Of a DNA stretch of 64,000 nt, positions 8,828 to 17,057 are shown piece after piece. Under the pieces are notes generated by a model, which was given only the letters and a program-made list of their open reading frames with translations, had not been told where the DNA came from and made no database searches. Origin of the DNA: an uncultured Porphyromonadaceae bacterium (GTDB taxonomy: Bacteria; Bacteroidota; Bacteroidia; Bacteroidales; Muribaculaceae); assembly GCA_900546365.1 (NCBI GenBank), contig URCF01000003.1:62001-126000 (forward strand), in the 5' to 3' direction. The position numbers and the translations under genes are program-made. The first letter of the stretch is position 1, and each line of letters starts with the position of its first letter.

Positions 8828-9597
8828 CTGAGGCTGATCTGCGACAAACGGTGTTCAAGCTCGGTGGTGCTCAGCCGTGTGGTCAGTGCGCCATGATGTG
8901 CCACCGAGATATTTCCCGTTTCTTCCGACACCACGATGGCAAAGGCATCTGTTGCCTGCGATATGCCCAGTGCGGAGCGGTGACGCAACCCCAGTGCGCG
9001 GGGCACATTGCGGTCGTGGCTCACAGGAAGGATACATCCGGCTGATTTTATGCGCCCGTCGGCTATTATTATCGCGCCGTCGTGCAGCGGCGAGTTTTTG
9101 AAGAATATGTTTTCTATGAGTCGGGCATTGATGAGTGCGTCAATCATGTCGCCCGATTTCTCATAATTTTCAAGCGATATCTGTTGCTCAATCACTATCA
9201 ACGCTCCGGTTTTGGTTTTCGACAGGCTCATGCATGCATACACTATCGGCATCACTGCCTTGCGGGCATTCTCGGTGTCCGACTGCCGGGTGTGGTGAAA
9301 CAGTTTGCCCAGAAAGCTCCATCGCTTATGGTCGCCGAGCTCCACCAAAAACCGCTTGATCTGGTCCTGGAACAGCACCACGATAATCAGCAACCCGATG
9401 CTCATGAATTTGTCAAGTATCGTGCCGATAAGCTTCATCTCCATGAGCTGCGATGCTATCACCCACACCACAATGAATGCCAGCACACCGAAAAATATAT
9501 TGAGAGTGCCGCTCTCCTTCATTATGCGGTAGATATAGAACAGCAGCAATGCCGCTATGGCTATGTCAAGTATGTCTTTTATTCCGAATGTGTCCAT
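8824..9597 (-). CDS. cdaA: Membrane diadenylate cyclase CdaA (c-di-AMP synthase)
   Basis: 257 residues. Three N-terminal membrane helices (about 10-75) precede the DAC domain, which makes cyclic di-AMP from two ATP. The catalytic signatures DGAIIIADGRI (about 175-185) and RHRSALGIS (about 208-216) are intact. c-di-AMP generally governs potassium and osmolyte transport and wall homeostasis. The gene starts 6 bases after folP and is likely cotranscribed with it, a pairing seen in other Bacteroidetes. No CdaR homologue is beside it. Confidence 0.93.
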   Translation of the reverse strand: MDTFGIKDILDIAIAALLLFYIYRIMKESGTLNIFFGVLAFIVVWVIASQLMEMKLIGTILDKFMSIGLLIIVVLFQDQIKRFLVELGDHKRWSFLGKLFHHTRQSDTENARKAVMPIVYACMSLSKTKTGALIVIEQQISLENYEKSGDMIDALINARLIENIFFKNSPLHDGAIIIADGRIKSAGCILPVSHDRNVPRALGLRHRSALGISQATDAFAIVVSEETGNISVAHHGALTTRLSTTELEHRLSQISLS

Positions 9598-9603
9598 GAT
9601 TGG

Positions 9604-10482
9604 TCAGTGGTGTGTATGGTTGGGAAATGTGTGCTGCACAATGGTGCGGGCCTCCACAGCCGCTCTCACATCGTGCACGCGCAATATTGATGCGCCTTCA
9701 AGGAGTGCTATGGTGTGGAGTGAGGTGGTGCCGTTCAACGCTTTGTCGGGGAGCACGCCCAATGCGCGGCACACCATTGACTTGCGCGACACGCCAACAA
9801 GAAGCGGCGCATTGAACGCCTCTCCCATCACTCCGAGGTTGCGCATCAGCTCATAGTTTTGCTCCATGGTTTTGCTGAATCCGAATCCGGGATCGACTAT
9901 CAGGTCGCTCACGCCCATCTGACGCAGCTCCGCAACTCTGGCGCTAAGCTCACTTATTACTGCCGCTGTCACATCGTTGTTGAACTCCGAGTAGTCGCAT
10001 AGGCTCTGCATGGTGGCGGGATTGCCGCGCAGGTGCATCAGTATGTAGGGGCAGTGCAGTTGGGCAACGGTTGCCATCATCCGGCAATCCAGCAATCCGC
10101 CCGATATGTCGTTGATTATATCGGCACCCATCTCAGACACGGCAAGATGTGCCACACGCGAGCGGAATGTGTCCACCGACACCGGAATCTCATCGCCTGC
10201 CACTTCTCTCAACGCCGACAGTCCGGTTTCCAGCCGCGAGCACTCCTCAGCTTCCGACACATCGTCAGCTCCCGGACGCGATGAATATGCTCCGATATCA
10301 AGCATATCGGCACCCTCGTGCATCAGCTGCTCCACACGCCGCTTTATGTCGTCGGTCTGCATTGTACGCGACCCTTCGTAGAACGAGTCGGGCGTGATGT
10401 TGACTATACCCATGATCTGTGGGGTGTCTATCATCAGGAGTTTACCGCGGATGTTGATGGAAAACGGTTGAAACTGTGTCAT
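9604..10482 (-). CDS. folP: Dihydropteroate synthase
   Basis: 292 residues. The enzyme joins p-aminobenzoate to 6-hydroxymethyl-7,8-dihydropterin pyrophosphate in folate synthesis. Signatures: MGIVNITPDSFYEGSR (about 24-39), DIGAYSSRPGA, IINDISGG, LMHLRGNP, DPGFGFSKTMEQNY and GVSRKSM. A one-mismatch -7 box (TAACTTCG, 10505-10512 minus) lies about 22 bases upstream. It leads the folP-cdaA pair. Confidence 0.95.
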   Translation of the reverse strand: MTQFQPFSINIRGKLLMIDTPQIMGIVNITPDSFYEGSRTMQTDDIKRRVEQLMHEGADMLDIGAYSSRPGADDVSEAEECSRLETGLSALREVAGDEIPVSVDTFRSRVAHLAVSEMGADIINDISGGLLDCRMMATVAQLHCPYILMHLRGNPATMQSLCDYSEFNNDVTAAVISELSARVAELRQMGVSDLIVDPGFGFSKTMEQNYELMRNLGVMGEAFNAPLLVGVSRKSMVCRALGVLPDKALNGTTSLHTIALLEGASILRVHDVRAAVEARTIVQHTFPNHTHH

Positions 10483-10594
10483 GCGCTAATGTTGTAAGTC
10501 ACTGCGAAGTTAATCAGATTTGCGGCAAAAAGCAAATTCTCCCACAAAACTTAATAATAGGGCGGAATGTTATCAAGGATTATGAAAAGCCGTT

Positions 10595-11953
10595 TTATAG
10601 GAAGTTGCCGGCCAGCACCCACAATATGAGAATGGGGGCCACATAGCGGATGATAAACATCACCACCGGGCTCATCCGGCTCTTTTTGCTTCCGTTGTTG
10701 GTGAGCTGTTTGTGCAGCAGTTGCTTGGGTGCGAACCACCCCATATAGATGCACAGCGCTATCGACCCAATCGGGAGCATGATGTTGGTGGCCAAGGTGT
10801 CAAGAAAATCGAAGATTGTCATTCCGCACACTGTGTAGTTGCTCCACGGCCCCTGCGACAGAGAGCATACCGAACTGAGCACCAGCAGCGGAGCAAGCAC
10901 TGCCACGCACGCTTTCACGCGGCTGAATCTGAACCGGTGCTGCATGAACGACACCGACACTTCCGCTATCGCTATTGTGGAGGTGATGGCGGCAACGCTC
11001 AGCAGCAGAAAGAACAGCGTTGACCATATCCTTGTGCCAGGCGTCATATAGAATACTTCAGGCAGTGTGACAAACACCAGTGTGGCTCCGCGCAGTCCTT
11101 CGCCGGTGAGACCAAACGATGTGACCGCCGGGAATATTATGAGTCCCATCATCACCGCCACGGTCATGTCGAGCAGCGACACTGTCACCGCTGTGCGTGT
11201 CAGCCGTGTGCTTTTTGGGAAATATGCTCCGTAGGTGATGAGGATTCCCATCCCGAGGCTAAGCGAGAAAAAAGCCTGGCCCATGGCGTTGAGCATCACT
11301 GTGGCATCAAGCTTGGAGAAATCCGGTTTCAGGAAAAATTCTATCCCGTCCGAAGCGTTTGGAAGAGAGAACGACACCACCATGAATATCAGCAGTATCA
11401 CAAACAGCAGCGGCATCAGCACATTAGATACCCTTTCAATCCCTTTCTGCACGCCGATAATCAAAATCACAAGGTTGATACATATCACTGTAAACGTGCC
11501 CGTCAGCGGTTGCCACCACGACTGGGTGAGCAGCTCCATCTTTTGCGTGAACGCCCCGCGCTCCGTCAGCGATGCGTCGATGTCATACAGACTCCCTGTG
11601 ACGGAGTCCCAAAGATACTCGAGTGTCCACCCTGCCACCACCATGTAGAAGCACAATATCAGATAGCTGGCAAGGATGGCCAGTCCTCCGATTGCCCACC
11701 ACCCTCTGGAGGCGTGGAGATGTTTGAACGCTCCGATGGCATCGCTGCCACCGGCACGCCCGAGGGCAAATTCCGTCACCATCACCGGTATGCCGAGTAT
11801 CAGCACACATGCTATATATACTATCAGAAATGCTGCGCCACCGTTGGCCTGGGCCTCGGCGGGAAACCGCCACACATTGCCGAGCCCTATGGCTGAGCCT
11901 ACTGTGGCTGCTATCAATCCTACTTTGGATGCAAATTCTGTTTTCTTTGCCAT
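10595..11953 (-). CDS. Sodium-dependent neurotransmitter-symporter (NSS/SNF) family transporter
   Basis: 452 residues with about 11-12 membrane helices. The first helix carries the NSS signature ATVGSAIGLGNVWRFP with the unwound Gly-rich substrate and Na+ site, as in LeuT and MhsT. Bacterial members cotransport Na+ with amino acids; the substrate cannot be read from sequence. I chose the ATG at 11953 because the frame's upstream extension to 11986 runs back to the edge of the -7 box, so it would lie before the likely transcript start. Confidence 0.88.
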   Translation of the reverse strand: MAKKTEFASKVGLIAATVGSAIGLGNVWRFPAEAQANGGAAFLIVYIACVLILGIPVMVTEFALGRAGGSDAIGAFKHLHASRGWWAIGGLAILASYLILCFYMVVAGWTLEYLWDSVTGSLYDIDASLTERGAFTQKMELLTQSWWQPLTGTFTVICINLVILIIGVQKGIERVSNVLMPLLFVILLIFMVVSFSLPNASDGIEFFLKPDFSKLDATVMLNAMGQAFFSLSLGMGILITYGAYFPKSTRLTRTAVTVSLLDMTVAVMMGLIIFPAVTSFGLTGEGLRGATLVFVTLPEVFYMTPGTRIWSTLFFLLLSVAAITSTIAIAEVSVSFMQHRFRFSRVKACVAVLAPLLVLSSVCSLSQGPWSNYTVCGMTIFDFLDTLATNIMLPIGSIALCIYMGWFAPKQLLHKQLTNNGSKKSRMSPVVMFIIRYVAPILILWVLAGNFL

Positions 11954-11983
11954 TATTACCAAATGTTTTGTGATATATTGCCA

Positions 11984-11991
11984 CAAATTTA
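11984..11991 (-). promoter_or_regulatory. -7 box for the NSS transporter
   Basis: Minus strand TAAATTTG, matching TAnnTTTG, 30 bases upstream of the chosen ATG. It sits in the short gap after the FAD oxidoreductase gene, giving the transporter its own promoter. Confidence 0.55.
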
Positions 11992-12019
11992 GTGATTATT
12001 CTTTCAATGTGAAACTATT

Positions 12020-13582
12020 TCACACCATTTCTGCTACGGCGGCAGCACACCTGTCGCCGTCAATGGCCGCCGACACTATGCCGCCGGCATAACCTGCGCC
12101 TTCGCCGCATGGATATAGCCCTTTGATGTTACGATGATGCAGCTGCTCCGGGTCACGCGGTATCCGCACCGGTGATGATGTGCGCGTTTCATCGCCTATA
12201 AGGGTGGCCTCGTTGGTGAGAAACCCTTTGTTGTTTTTGCCAAACTCCACAAATGCTTTCTGCAGTCTGGTGGCAATCCCTTCCGGCAGCAGGTGGTCGA
12301 TGCGTGCCGGATGTATTCCGGGAGCGTAGGAGGTTGATGGTAGGGAGCTACTGGGGCGTGACTCCACAAAATCCTTCATTCTCTGGGCAGGTGCGTTTTG
12401 CGTGTGTCCGGCATCCTCAAAAAACCGTTGCTCGATAGATTTCTGAAACCTCATCATCTTCAGCTCATCGGTGCCGTACTCCGCTCCCACATCTTCAGGA
12501 AGCACCTCGACCACCATCCCCGAATTGGCCCACTTTGTGCCTCGGTTGGATGGGGACATGCCGTTGACCACTATCTCACCGGGAGCACTCGCCGCCGGAA
12601 TTATGAAACCACCCGGACACATGCAGAATGAATACACTCCGCGCCCGTCCACTCGTGTGAGCATGGTGTATTCGGCAGGTGGCAGATATTTGCCGCGCCC
12701 CTGAGGATTATGGTAGCGGATGCGGTCAATCAGTGTCTGCGGATGCTCCAGTCTTACACCCACCGCTATCCCTTTGGGCTCAAGCTGTATGGAGGCACCC
12801 TGCAGCATCTCATATACATCTCTTGCCGAATGGCCGGTAGCCAATATCACAGGCCCGTGAAACTGCTCTCCGTCGGCGGTTGCCACGCCTGTCACTTCGG
12901 TGTGCCCCTCGTTCATCAGCAGCGAGGTCACTTTGCAGCCAAATTTCACAATGCCGCCGTTTTCCACGATGGTTTGGCGTATGGCCTTTATCACTTCTGG
13001 CAGACGGTCTGTGCCTATATGGGGGTGCGCATCTATCAGCACATCCTCCTGAGCACCATGCTGATGCAGTATGTTGAGTATCTTATCCACCGGGCCGCGC
13101 TTTTTGCTGCGGGTGTACAGCTTGCCGTCGGAATAGGCTCCGGCACCGCCCTCGCCGAAGCAATAATTGGAGTCCGGGTCAACGGCACCGGTGCGCGATA
13201 ATGTGGCCATATCCTTGCGCCGTGAGTCCACATCCTTTCCGCGCTCAAGGAGTATCGGCCTGATGCCGTGCTCGATGAGTCGCAGCGAGGCAAACAGTCC
13301 TGCCGGACCGGCCCCCACCACCACACATTGCGGAGCATCCTCGCCCACCGGCTTGTATGCCACCGGGCAGGCTATGTTGAGAGGTTCCTTGATGTCAACG
13401 GCCACATTGACCGTGAGGTTCACATACACTTTGCGCTGCCTGGCATCAATGGAGCGGCGCACAATGCGCAGATCCTTGATACGGTTGGCGTCAATGCCGA
13501 GTTGAGTGCTCACCTGCGCCATCAGCAGCAGGGGAGTGGCGGCTGTCTTGGGGTCAACCCTGAGGTTGATTGATTGTATCAT
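12020..13582 (-). CDS. NAD(P)/FAD-dependent oxidoreductase (uncharacterised dehydrogenase family)
   Basis: 520 residues. An N-terminal RNA-binding-like domain (about 1-75, with IVRRSIDARQRKVYVNL) precedes a Rossmann FAD site VVVGAGPAGLFASLRLIEHG (about 87-106) and CFGEGGAGAYSDGKLYTR (about 141-158). The C-terminus has ARIDHLLPEGIA and LYPCGEGAGYAGGIVSAAIDG, which complete FAD binding. This layout is shared by a widespread family of about 520-residue flavoproteins of unknown substrate. It overlaps the upstream MATE gene by 29 bases; the conserved N-terminus supports that start. Confidence 0.85.
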   Translation of the reverse strand: MIQSINLRVDPKTAATPLLLMAQVSTQLGIDANRIKDLRIVRRSIDARQRKVYVNLTVNVAVDIKEPLNIACPVAYKPVGEDAPQCVVVGAGPAGLFASLRLIEHGIRPILLERGKDVDSRRKDMATLSRTGAVDPDSNYCFGEGGAGAYSDGKLYTRSKKRGPVDKILNILHQHGAQEDVLIDAHPHIGTDRLPEVIKAIRQTIVENGGIVKFGCKVTSLLMNEGHTEVTGVATADGEQFHGPVILATGHSARDVYEMLQGASIQLEPKGIAVGVRLEHPQTLIDRIRYHNPQGRGKYLPPAEYTMLTRVDGRGVYSFCMCPGGFIIPAASAPGEIVVNGMSPSNRGTKWANSGMVVEVLPEDVGAEYGTDELKMMRFQKSIEQRFFEDAGHTQNAPAQRMKDFVESRPSSSLPSTSYAPGIHPARIDHLLPEGIATRLQKAFVEFGKNNKGFLTNEATLIGDETRTSSPVRIPRDPEQLHHRNIKGLYPCGEGAGYAGGIVSAAIDGDRCAAAVAEMV

Positions 13583-14939
13583 TGTATCGTTTTTGTTTTT
13601 TTGAAAAGTAAATGAGCGTGCCTACAGCAAAGCAGAAGGCTACAAGGTCGGAGGCTGTCATGCTGCACCATACACCATCGATGCCCCAGTATCTCGGGAA
13701 TATGAGCAGGAACGGAAGCAGAAACAGCAGCTGCCGGGTAAGTGACAGAAATATGGAGATTTTCGGCTTGCCTACCGATTGAAAGAAGTTTTGAATCACT
13801 ATCTGGCATCCTACCACGGGGTAGAACATAAAGTAGATTCTCGATCCCCGGTTGGCTATGTCGATGAGGGTGGGGCCGGTGGTGAACAGCTGGCTTATCA
13901 TGCCGGGCATCAGCTCGGTGAGCAGCCATCCTATGGTGGTGATGCCTACGCCGAGACATATGCCTATGTTGAGCGTGCGCCGCACTCGCCGCCACTCGCC
14001 GGCTCCGTAGTTGAATCCCAGAATCGGCTGCATGCCCTGCGTCACGCCAAACACTATCATCACAAAAAACATTGTGGTGCGGTTCAAAATTCCGTAAGCC
14101 CCGACGGCAAGGTTGCCTATCTCGCCGCCGTAATCGAGCAGCGCCTTGTTTATGAACACCACCACCACACAGGCGCATACATTCATCAGAAACGGCGACA
14201 GTCCGATGGCGTAGATTCGCTTGTAGATTTGTGGGGTGAGCCACCGGTTTTCAAGCTCGAAATGCACAAAACTTTTTTTGCTGATGAAATGCCACAGCAC
14301 CCAGATAAATGCCACAAACTGACCGCACAGTGTGGCCGTGGCCGCGCCTTTTATCCCCCAGTCCAGTGCAAATATGAATATCGGTGCGAGCACTATGTTG
14401 ACGCCTACCGACAGCAGGGCGGATATCATCGCTTTTTTAGGATAGCCTGTGGCTCTCATCAGGTTGTTGAGGCCGATGAACACGTAGGATATGGGGGTGC
14501 CGTACAGGATCACCTGCATAAACTCCCGGGCGTAGGGGAGTGTTTGCTCTGTGGCTCCGAAAAACAGCAGTATCTTGTCAAGAAACAGAAGTGTCAATCC
14601 ACCGAATATCAGCGAATGCACCAGGCAGAGTATCATCACATTGTTCACTGTGTCGGTGGCTCTTGCAATATTTTTTTGCCCCAGATATATCGATGAGATG
14701 GTGGCTCCGCCCACAGCTATGAGTGTGCAGAATGCTATCACAAGGTTCATCAGCGGAAAGGTAATGGCAAGTCCCGAAATGGCCATGGGGCCAACTCCGT
14801 GGCCTATGAACATGCTGTCAACTATATTGTAGAGCGAGGTGGCAACACTGGCTATGATGGCCGGAATGGAATATTGTGCGAGCAATTTTCCTATCGGTTT
14901 GGTGCCTAATACCATCGGCGAGGTGGATTGTTGTGCCAT
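13554..14939 (-). CDS. MATE family efflux transporter
   Basis: 461 residues with about 12 membrane helices in two similar halves. LLAQYSIPAIIASVATSLYN at the start and GLSPFLMNVCACVVVVFIN at the start of the second half are typical of MATE drug or cation antiporters. It probably exports organic cations using Na+ or H+. Its end overlaps the FAD oxidoreductase start by 29 bases, so the two are cotranscribed. The substrate is unknown. Confidence 0.88.
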   Translation of the reverse strand: MAQQSTSPMVLGTKPIGKLLAQYSIPAIIASVATSLYNIVDSMFIGHGVGPMAISGLAITFPLMNLVIAFCTLIAVGGATISSIYLGQKNIARATDTVNNVMILCLVHSLIFGGLTLLFLDKILLFFGATEQTLPYAREFMQVILYGTPISYVFIGLNNLMRATGYPKKAMISALLSVGVNIVLAPIFIFALDWGIKGAATATLCGQFVAFIWVLWHFISKKSFVHFELENRWLTPQIYKRIYAIGLSPFLMNVCACVVVVFINKALLDYGGEIGNLAVGAYGILNRTTMFFVMIVFGVTQGMQPILGFNYGAGEWRRVRRTLNIGICLGVGITTIGWLLTELMPGMISQLFTTGPTLIDIANRGSRIYFMFYPVVGCQIVIQNFFQSVGKPKISIFLSLTRQLLFLLPFLLIFPRYWGIDGVWCSMTASDLVAFCFAVGTLIYFSKKQKRYNDTINQPQG

Positions 14940-14985
14940 ATATTTATTTGAACCGGTTTTTTATACAGTATGCCCGCCGGTTTTG

Positions 14986-14993
14986 CAAAATTA
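14986..14993 (-). promoter_or_regulatory. -7 box for the MATE gene
   Basis: Minus strand TAATTTTG, matching TAnnTTTG, 46 bases upstream of the MATE ATG, in the divergent gap with the HAD gene. Confidence 0.55.
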
Positions 14994-15028
14994 GCCATTA
15001 TTATAACATCCATTAGGCTATGAAATGT

Positions 15029-15036
15029 TATTTTTG
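15029..15036 (+). promoter_or_regulatory. -7 box for the HAD hydrolase
   Basis: TATTTTTG matches TAnnTTTG and lies 16 bases before the ATG at 15053. It falls within the frame extension upstream of that ATG, which argues against an earlier start. Confidence 0.5.
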
Positions 15037-15052
15037 CAAAAAAATTAATCGA

Positions 15053-15718
15053 ATGAGCAATATTGGTGTCCTTTTCGACCTCGACGGAGTGCTGATTGAC
15101 AGCGAATCCACCTATACTGAATTTTGGAGCGGCATTGATGAAATTTACCCTACCGGGGTGGAGAATTTCGCCAGGGCCATCAAGGGTACTACTCTCCCTT
15201 CAATTCTTGAATATTATTCCGACAATGCTGTGCGTGAGGATATCGTGGCTCGGCTGAAAGATTTTCAAGTGGCCATGAAGTTCCCACTCTTTCCCGGTGC
15301 CAAGGAACTGCTTCAAGGGCTCAGGGATGCTGCCATTCCTTCGGCCATTGTAACAAGCAGCGATGCCTCGAAAATGCGGCTGCTCTATGAGCAGCATCCA
15401 TGGTTTCCCGAAATGGTAACGGCCATTATAGATGCCTCGAAGGTCACTCGCTCCAAACCCGACCCGCAAGGTTATCTCCTCGGAGCCAAAGCAATAGGTG
15501 TGGCTCCGCAGCAATGTTTTGTGTTTGAGGACTCTCTGCAGGGGTTGGCTGCCGGGCGCGCTGCCGGTGCCACCGTTGTTGGCGTTGCTACAACATATCC
15601 TCATGCCACCATCCGGCCGTTGGCCGACATTGTGGTCAATACCGTGGCCGATATCTCCGTCCACAGGCTGTTGGAGCTCAGTCGTGGTGATAAGGCTCAC
15701 CGCGCAGTATTGTCATAG
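15053..15718 (+). CDS. HAD-IA hydrolase (phosphoglycolate phosphatase/beta-phosphoglucomutase-like)
   Basis: 221 residues. HAD motif I is FDLDGVLIDSE (nucleophile and acid Asp), motif II is the Ser in VTSSDASK, motif III is the Lys in RSKPDPQGYL, and motif IV is VFEDSLQG. A helical cap follows motif I. The motifs place it in the HAD-IA group of sugar-phosphate phosphatases or mutases. The exact substrate cannot be told. It converges on rlmH and their coding regions overlap by 41 bases at the 3' ends. Confidence 0.85.
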   Translation: MSNIGVLFDLDGVLIDSESTYTEFWSGIDEIYPTGVENFARAIKGTTLPSILEYYSDNAVREDIVARLKDFQVAMKFPLFPGAKELLQGLRDAAIPSAIVTSSDASKMRLLYEQHPWFPEMVTAIIDASKVTRSKPDPQGYLLGAKAIGVAPQQCFVFEDSLQGLAAGRAAGATVVGVATTYPHATIRPLADIVVNTVADISVHRLLELSRGDKAHRAVLS

Positions 15719-16151
15719 CGCGATACAGCTGTTCTGTGAAAAAAAGGCGTATCAACTCGTGGGGAAATGTCATGTCCGACAGCGACAGCTTGCCGTCGGC
15801 CCGCGCATAAACCTGCTCGCTGAACCCGTATGGGCCTCCCACGGCAAACACCAGTCGCTTGCAGCCGCTCAGGGCAGTGCGCTCTATCATCTCGGCAAAC
15901 TGGCGCGATGTCTGCCGCTTGCCGCGCTCGTCGAGCAATATGAATCTGTCGCCCGGCTGAAGGAGCTGGAGCAGCGCTGCTCCCTCCCGCTCTTTCTGCG
16001 CGGCTTCAGTGATGGTTTTGGTGGTTTTGATGTCGGGAACTATGCATTGCTCCACGGCTATGTAGTGGCGCAGGCGGTCAAGATACAGCTCTATCCCTGT
16101 CTGTATATATTTGGTGGAGGTTTTGCCTATGGCCGCGAGCACTATTTTCAT
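15678..16151 (-). CDS. rlmH: 23S rRNA pseudouridine-1915 N3-methyltransferase RlmH
   Basis: 157 residues, the standard length of this SPOUT enzyme, which methylates pseudouridine 1915 in helix 69 of 23S rRNA on the assembled 70S ribosome. Signatures: LLDERGKRQTSRQFAEMIE, VFAVGGPYGF (SAM-binding knot) and the C-terminal LSLSDMTFPHELIRLFFTEQLYRA split around the knot. It is divergent from nadC with a shared promoter core. Confidence 0.95.
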   Translation of the reverse strand: MKIVLAAIGKTSTKYIQTGIELYLDRLRHYIAVEQCIVPDIKTTKTITEAAQKEREGAALLQLLQPGDRFILLDERGKRQTSRQFAEMIERTALSGCKRLVFAVGGPYGFSEQVYARADGKLSLSDMTFPHELIRLFFTEQLYRAMTILRGEPYHHD

Positions 16152-16175
16152 GCTTGATATTTTGAGATTATTGAT

Positions 16176-16193
16176 TAAATTTGCACAAAAGTA
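16176..16193. promoter_or_regulatory. Abutting face-to-face -7 boxes of nadC and rlmH
   Basis: Plus strand TAAATTTG (16176-16183) serves nadC. Minus strand TACTTTTG (16186-16193) serves rlmH. Both match TAnnTTTG and are separated by 2 bases, so the two promoters cannot easily be occupied at the same time. Confidence 0.55.
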
Positions 16194-16211
16194 CTCAATA
16201 CCGCTGAAACT

Positions 16212-17057
16212 ATGAAATCAAAGGACGAACTTATTGACGATTTGCTCACCCTCGCTTTTGCCGAGGATGTGGGCGACGGTGACCATACCACCCTCAGCAC
16301 CATCCCCGAAAATGAGATGGGACGCCAGCAGCTGATTATCAAAGAGGAAGGTATCATTGCCGGTGTGGAAATCGCACGCAAGGTGTTTGAAAAATTCGAC
16401 CCCGAACTGAAGATGACCGTTTATATCCACGACGGTGCCCATGTGAAGCCCGGTGATGTGGCTTTCGTGGTGGACGGCAAGGTGCGCTCGCTTTTGCAAA
16501 CCGAGCGCGTGATGCTCAACATCATGCAGCGCATGAGCGGCATCGCCACAACCACCGCCAGATATCAGGCTTGCCTCGAAGGGTTGAAAACCAAAGTGCT
16601 CGATACCCGCAAAACCACTCCCGGCATGCGTATGCTTGAGAAGGAGGCTGTGAAAATCGGAGGGGGCAAGAACCACCGTATCGGTCTTTTCGACATGATT
16701 CTCATCAAGGACAACCATGTGGATTTTGCCGGAGGCATACCTCAAGCTGTGGCTGCTGCAAAAAAATATTGCAATGACACCAACCGCAACCTCAAAATCG
16801 AGGTGGAGGTGCGCAACACTGACGAAATCAATCAGGCTCTCGAGGCCGGTGTTGACCGAATCATGCTCGACAATTTCACTCCCGAGCGCACACGCGATGC
16901 AGTGAAGCTCATCAACGGCCGCACCGAGATTGAATCCTCCGGCGGCATCACCATCGACACTCTCCGCGCCTACGGCGAATGTGGCGTTGACTTTATATCT
17001 GTCGGTGCCTTGACCCACTCTGTCAAGGGGCTGGATATGAGCTTCAAAGCCTGCTAA
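16212..17057 (+). CDS. nadC: Nicotinate-nucleotide diphosphorylase (carboxylating), quinolinate phosphoribosyltransferase
   Basis: 281 residues. The enzyme converts quinolinate and PRPP to nicotinate mononucleotide in de novo NAD synthesis. Signatures: RVMLNIMQRMSGIAT, DTRKTTPGMRMLEKEAVKIGGG (about 134-155), NHRIGLFDMILIKDNH, and the C-terminal ESSGGITIDTLRAYGECGVDFISVGALTHS. The stop overlaps that of hemW tail to tail (CTAA at 17054-17057). nadA and nadB are not in the window. Confidence 0.95.
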   Translation: MKSKDELIDDLLTLAFAEDVGDGDHTTLSTIPENEMGRQQLIIKEEGIIAGVEIARKVFEKFDPELKMTVYIHDGAHVKPGDVAFVVDGKVRSLLQTERVMLNIMQRMSGIATTTARYQACLEGLKTKVLDTRKTTPGMRMLEKEAVKIGGGKNHRIGLFDMILIKDNHVDFAGGIPQAVAAAKKYCNDTNRNLKIEVEVRNTDEINQALEAGVDRIMLDNFTPERTRDAVKLINGRTEIESSGGITIDTLRAYGECGVDFISVGALTHSVKGLDMSFKAC

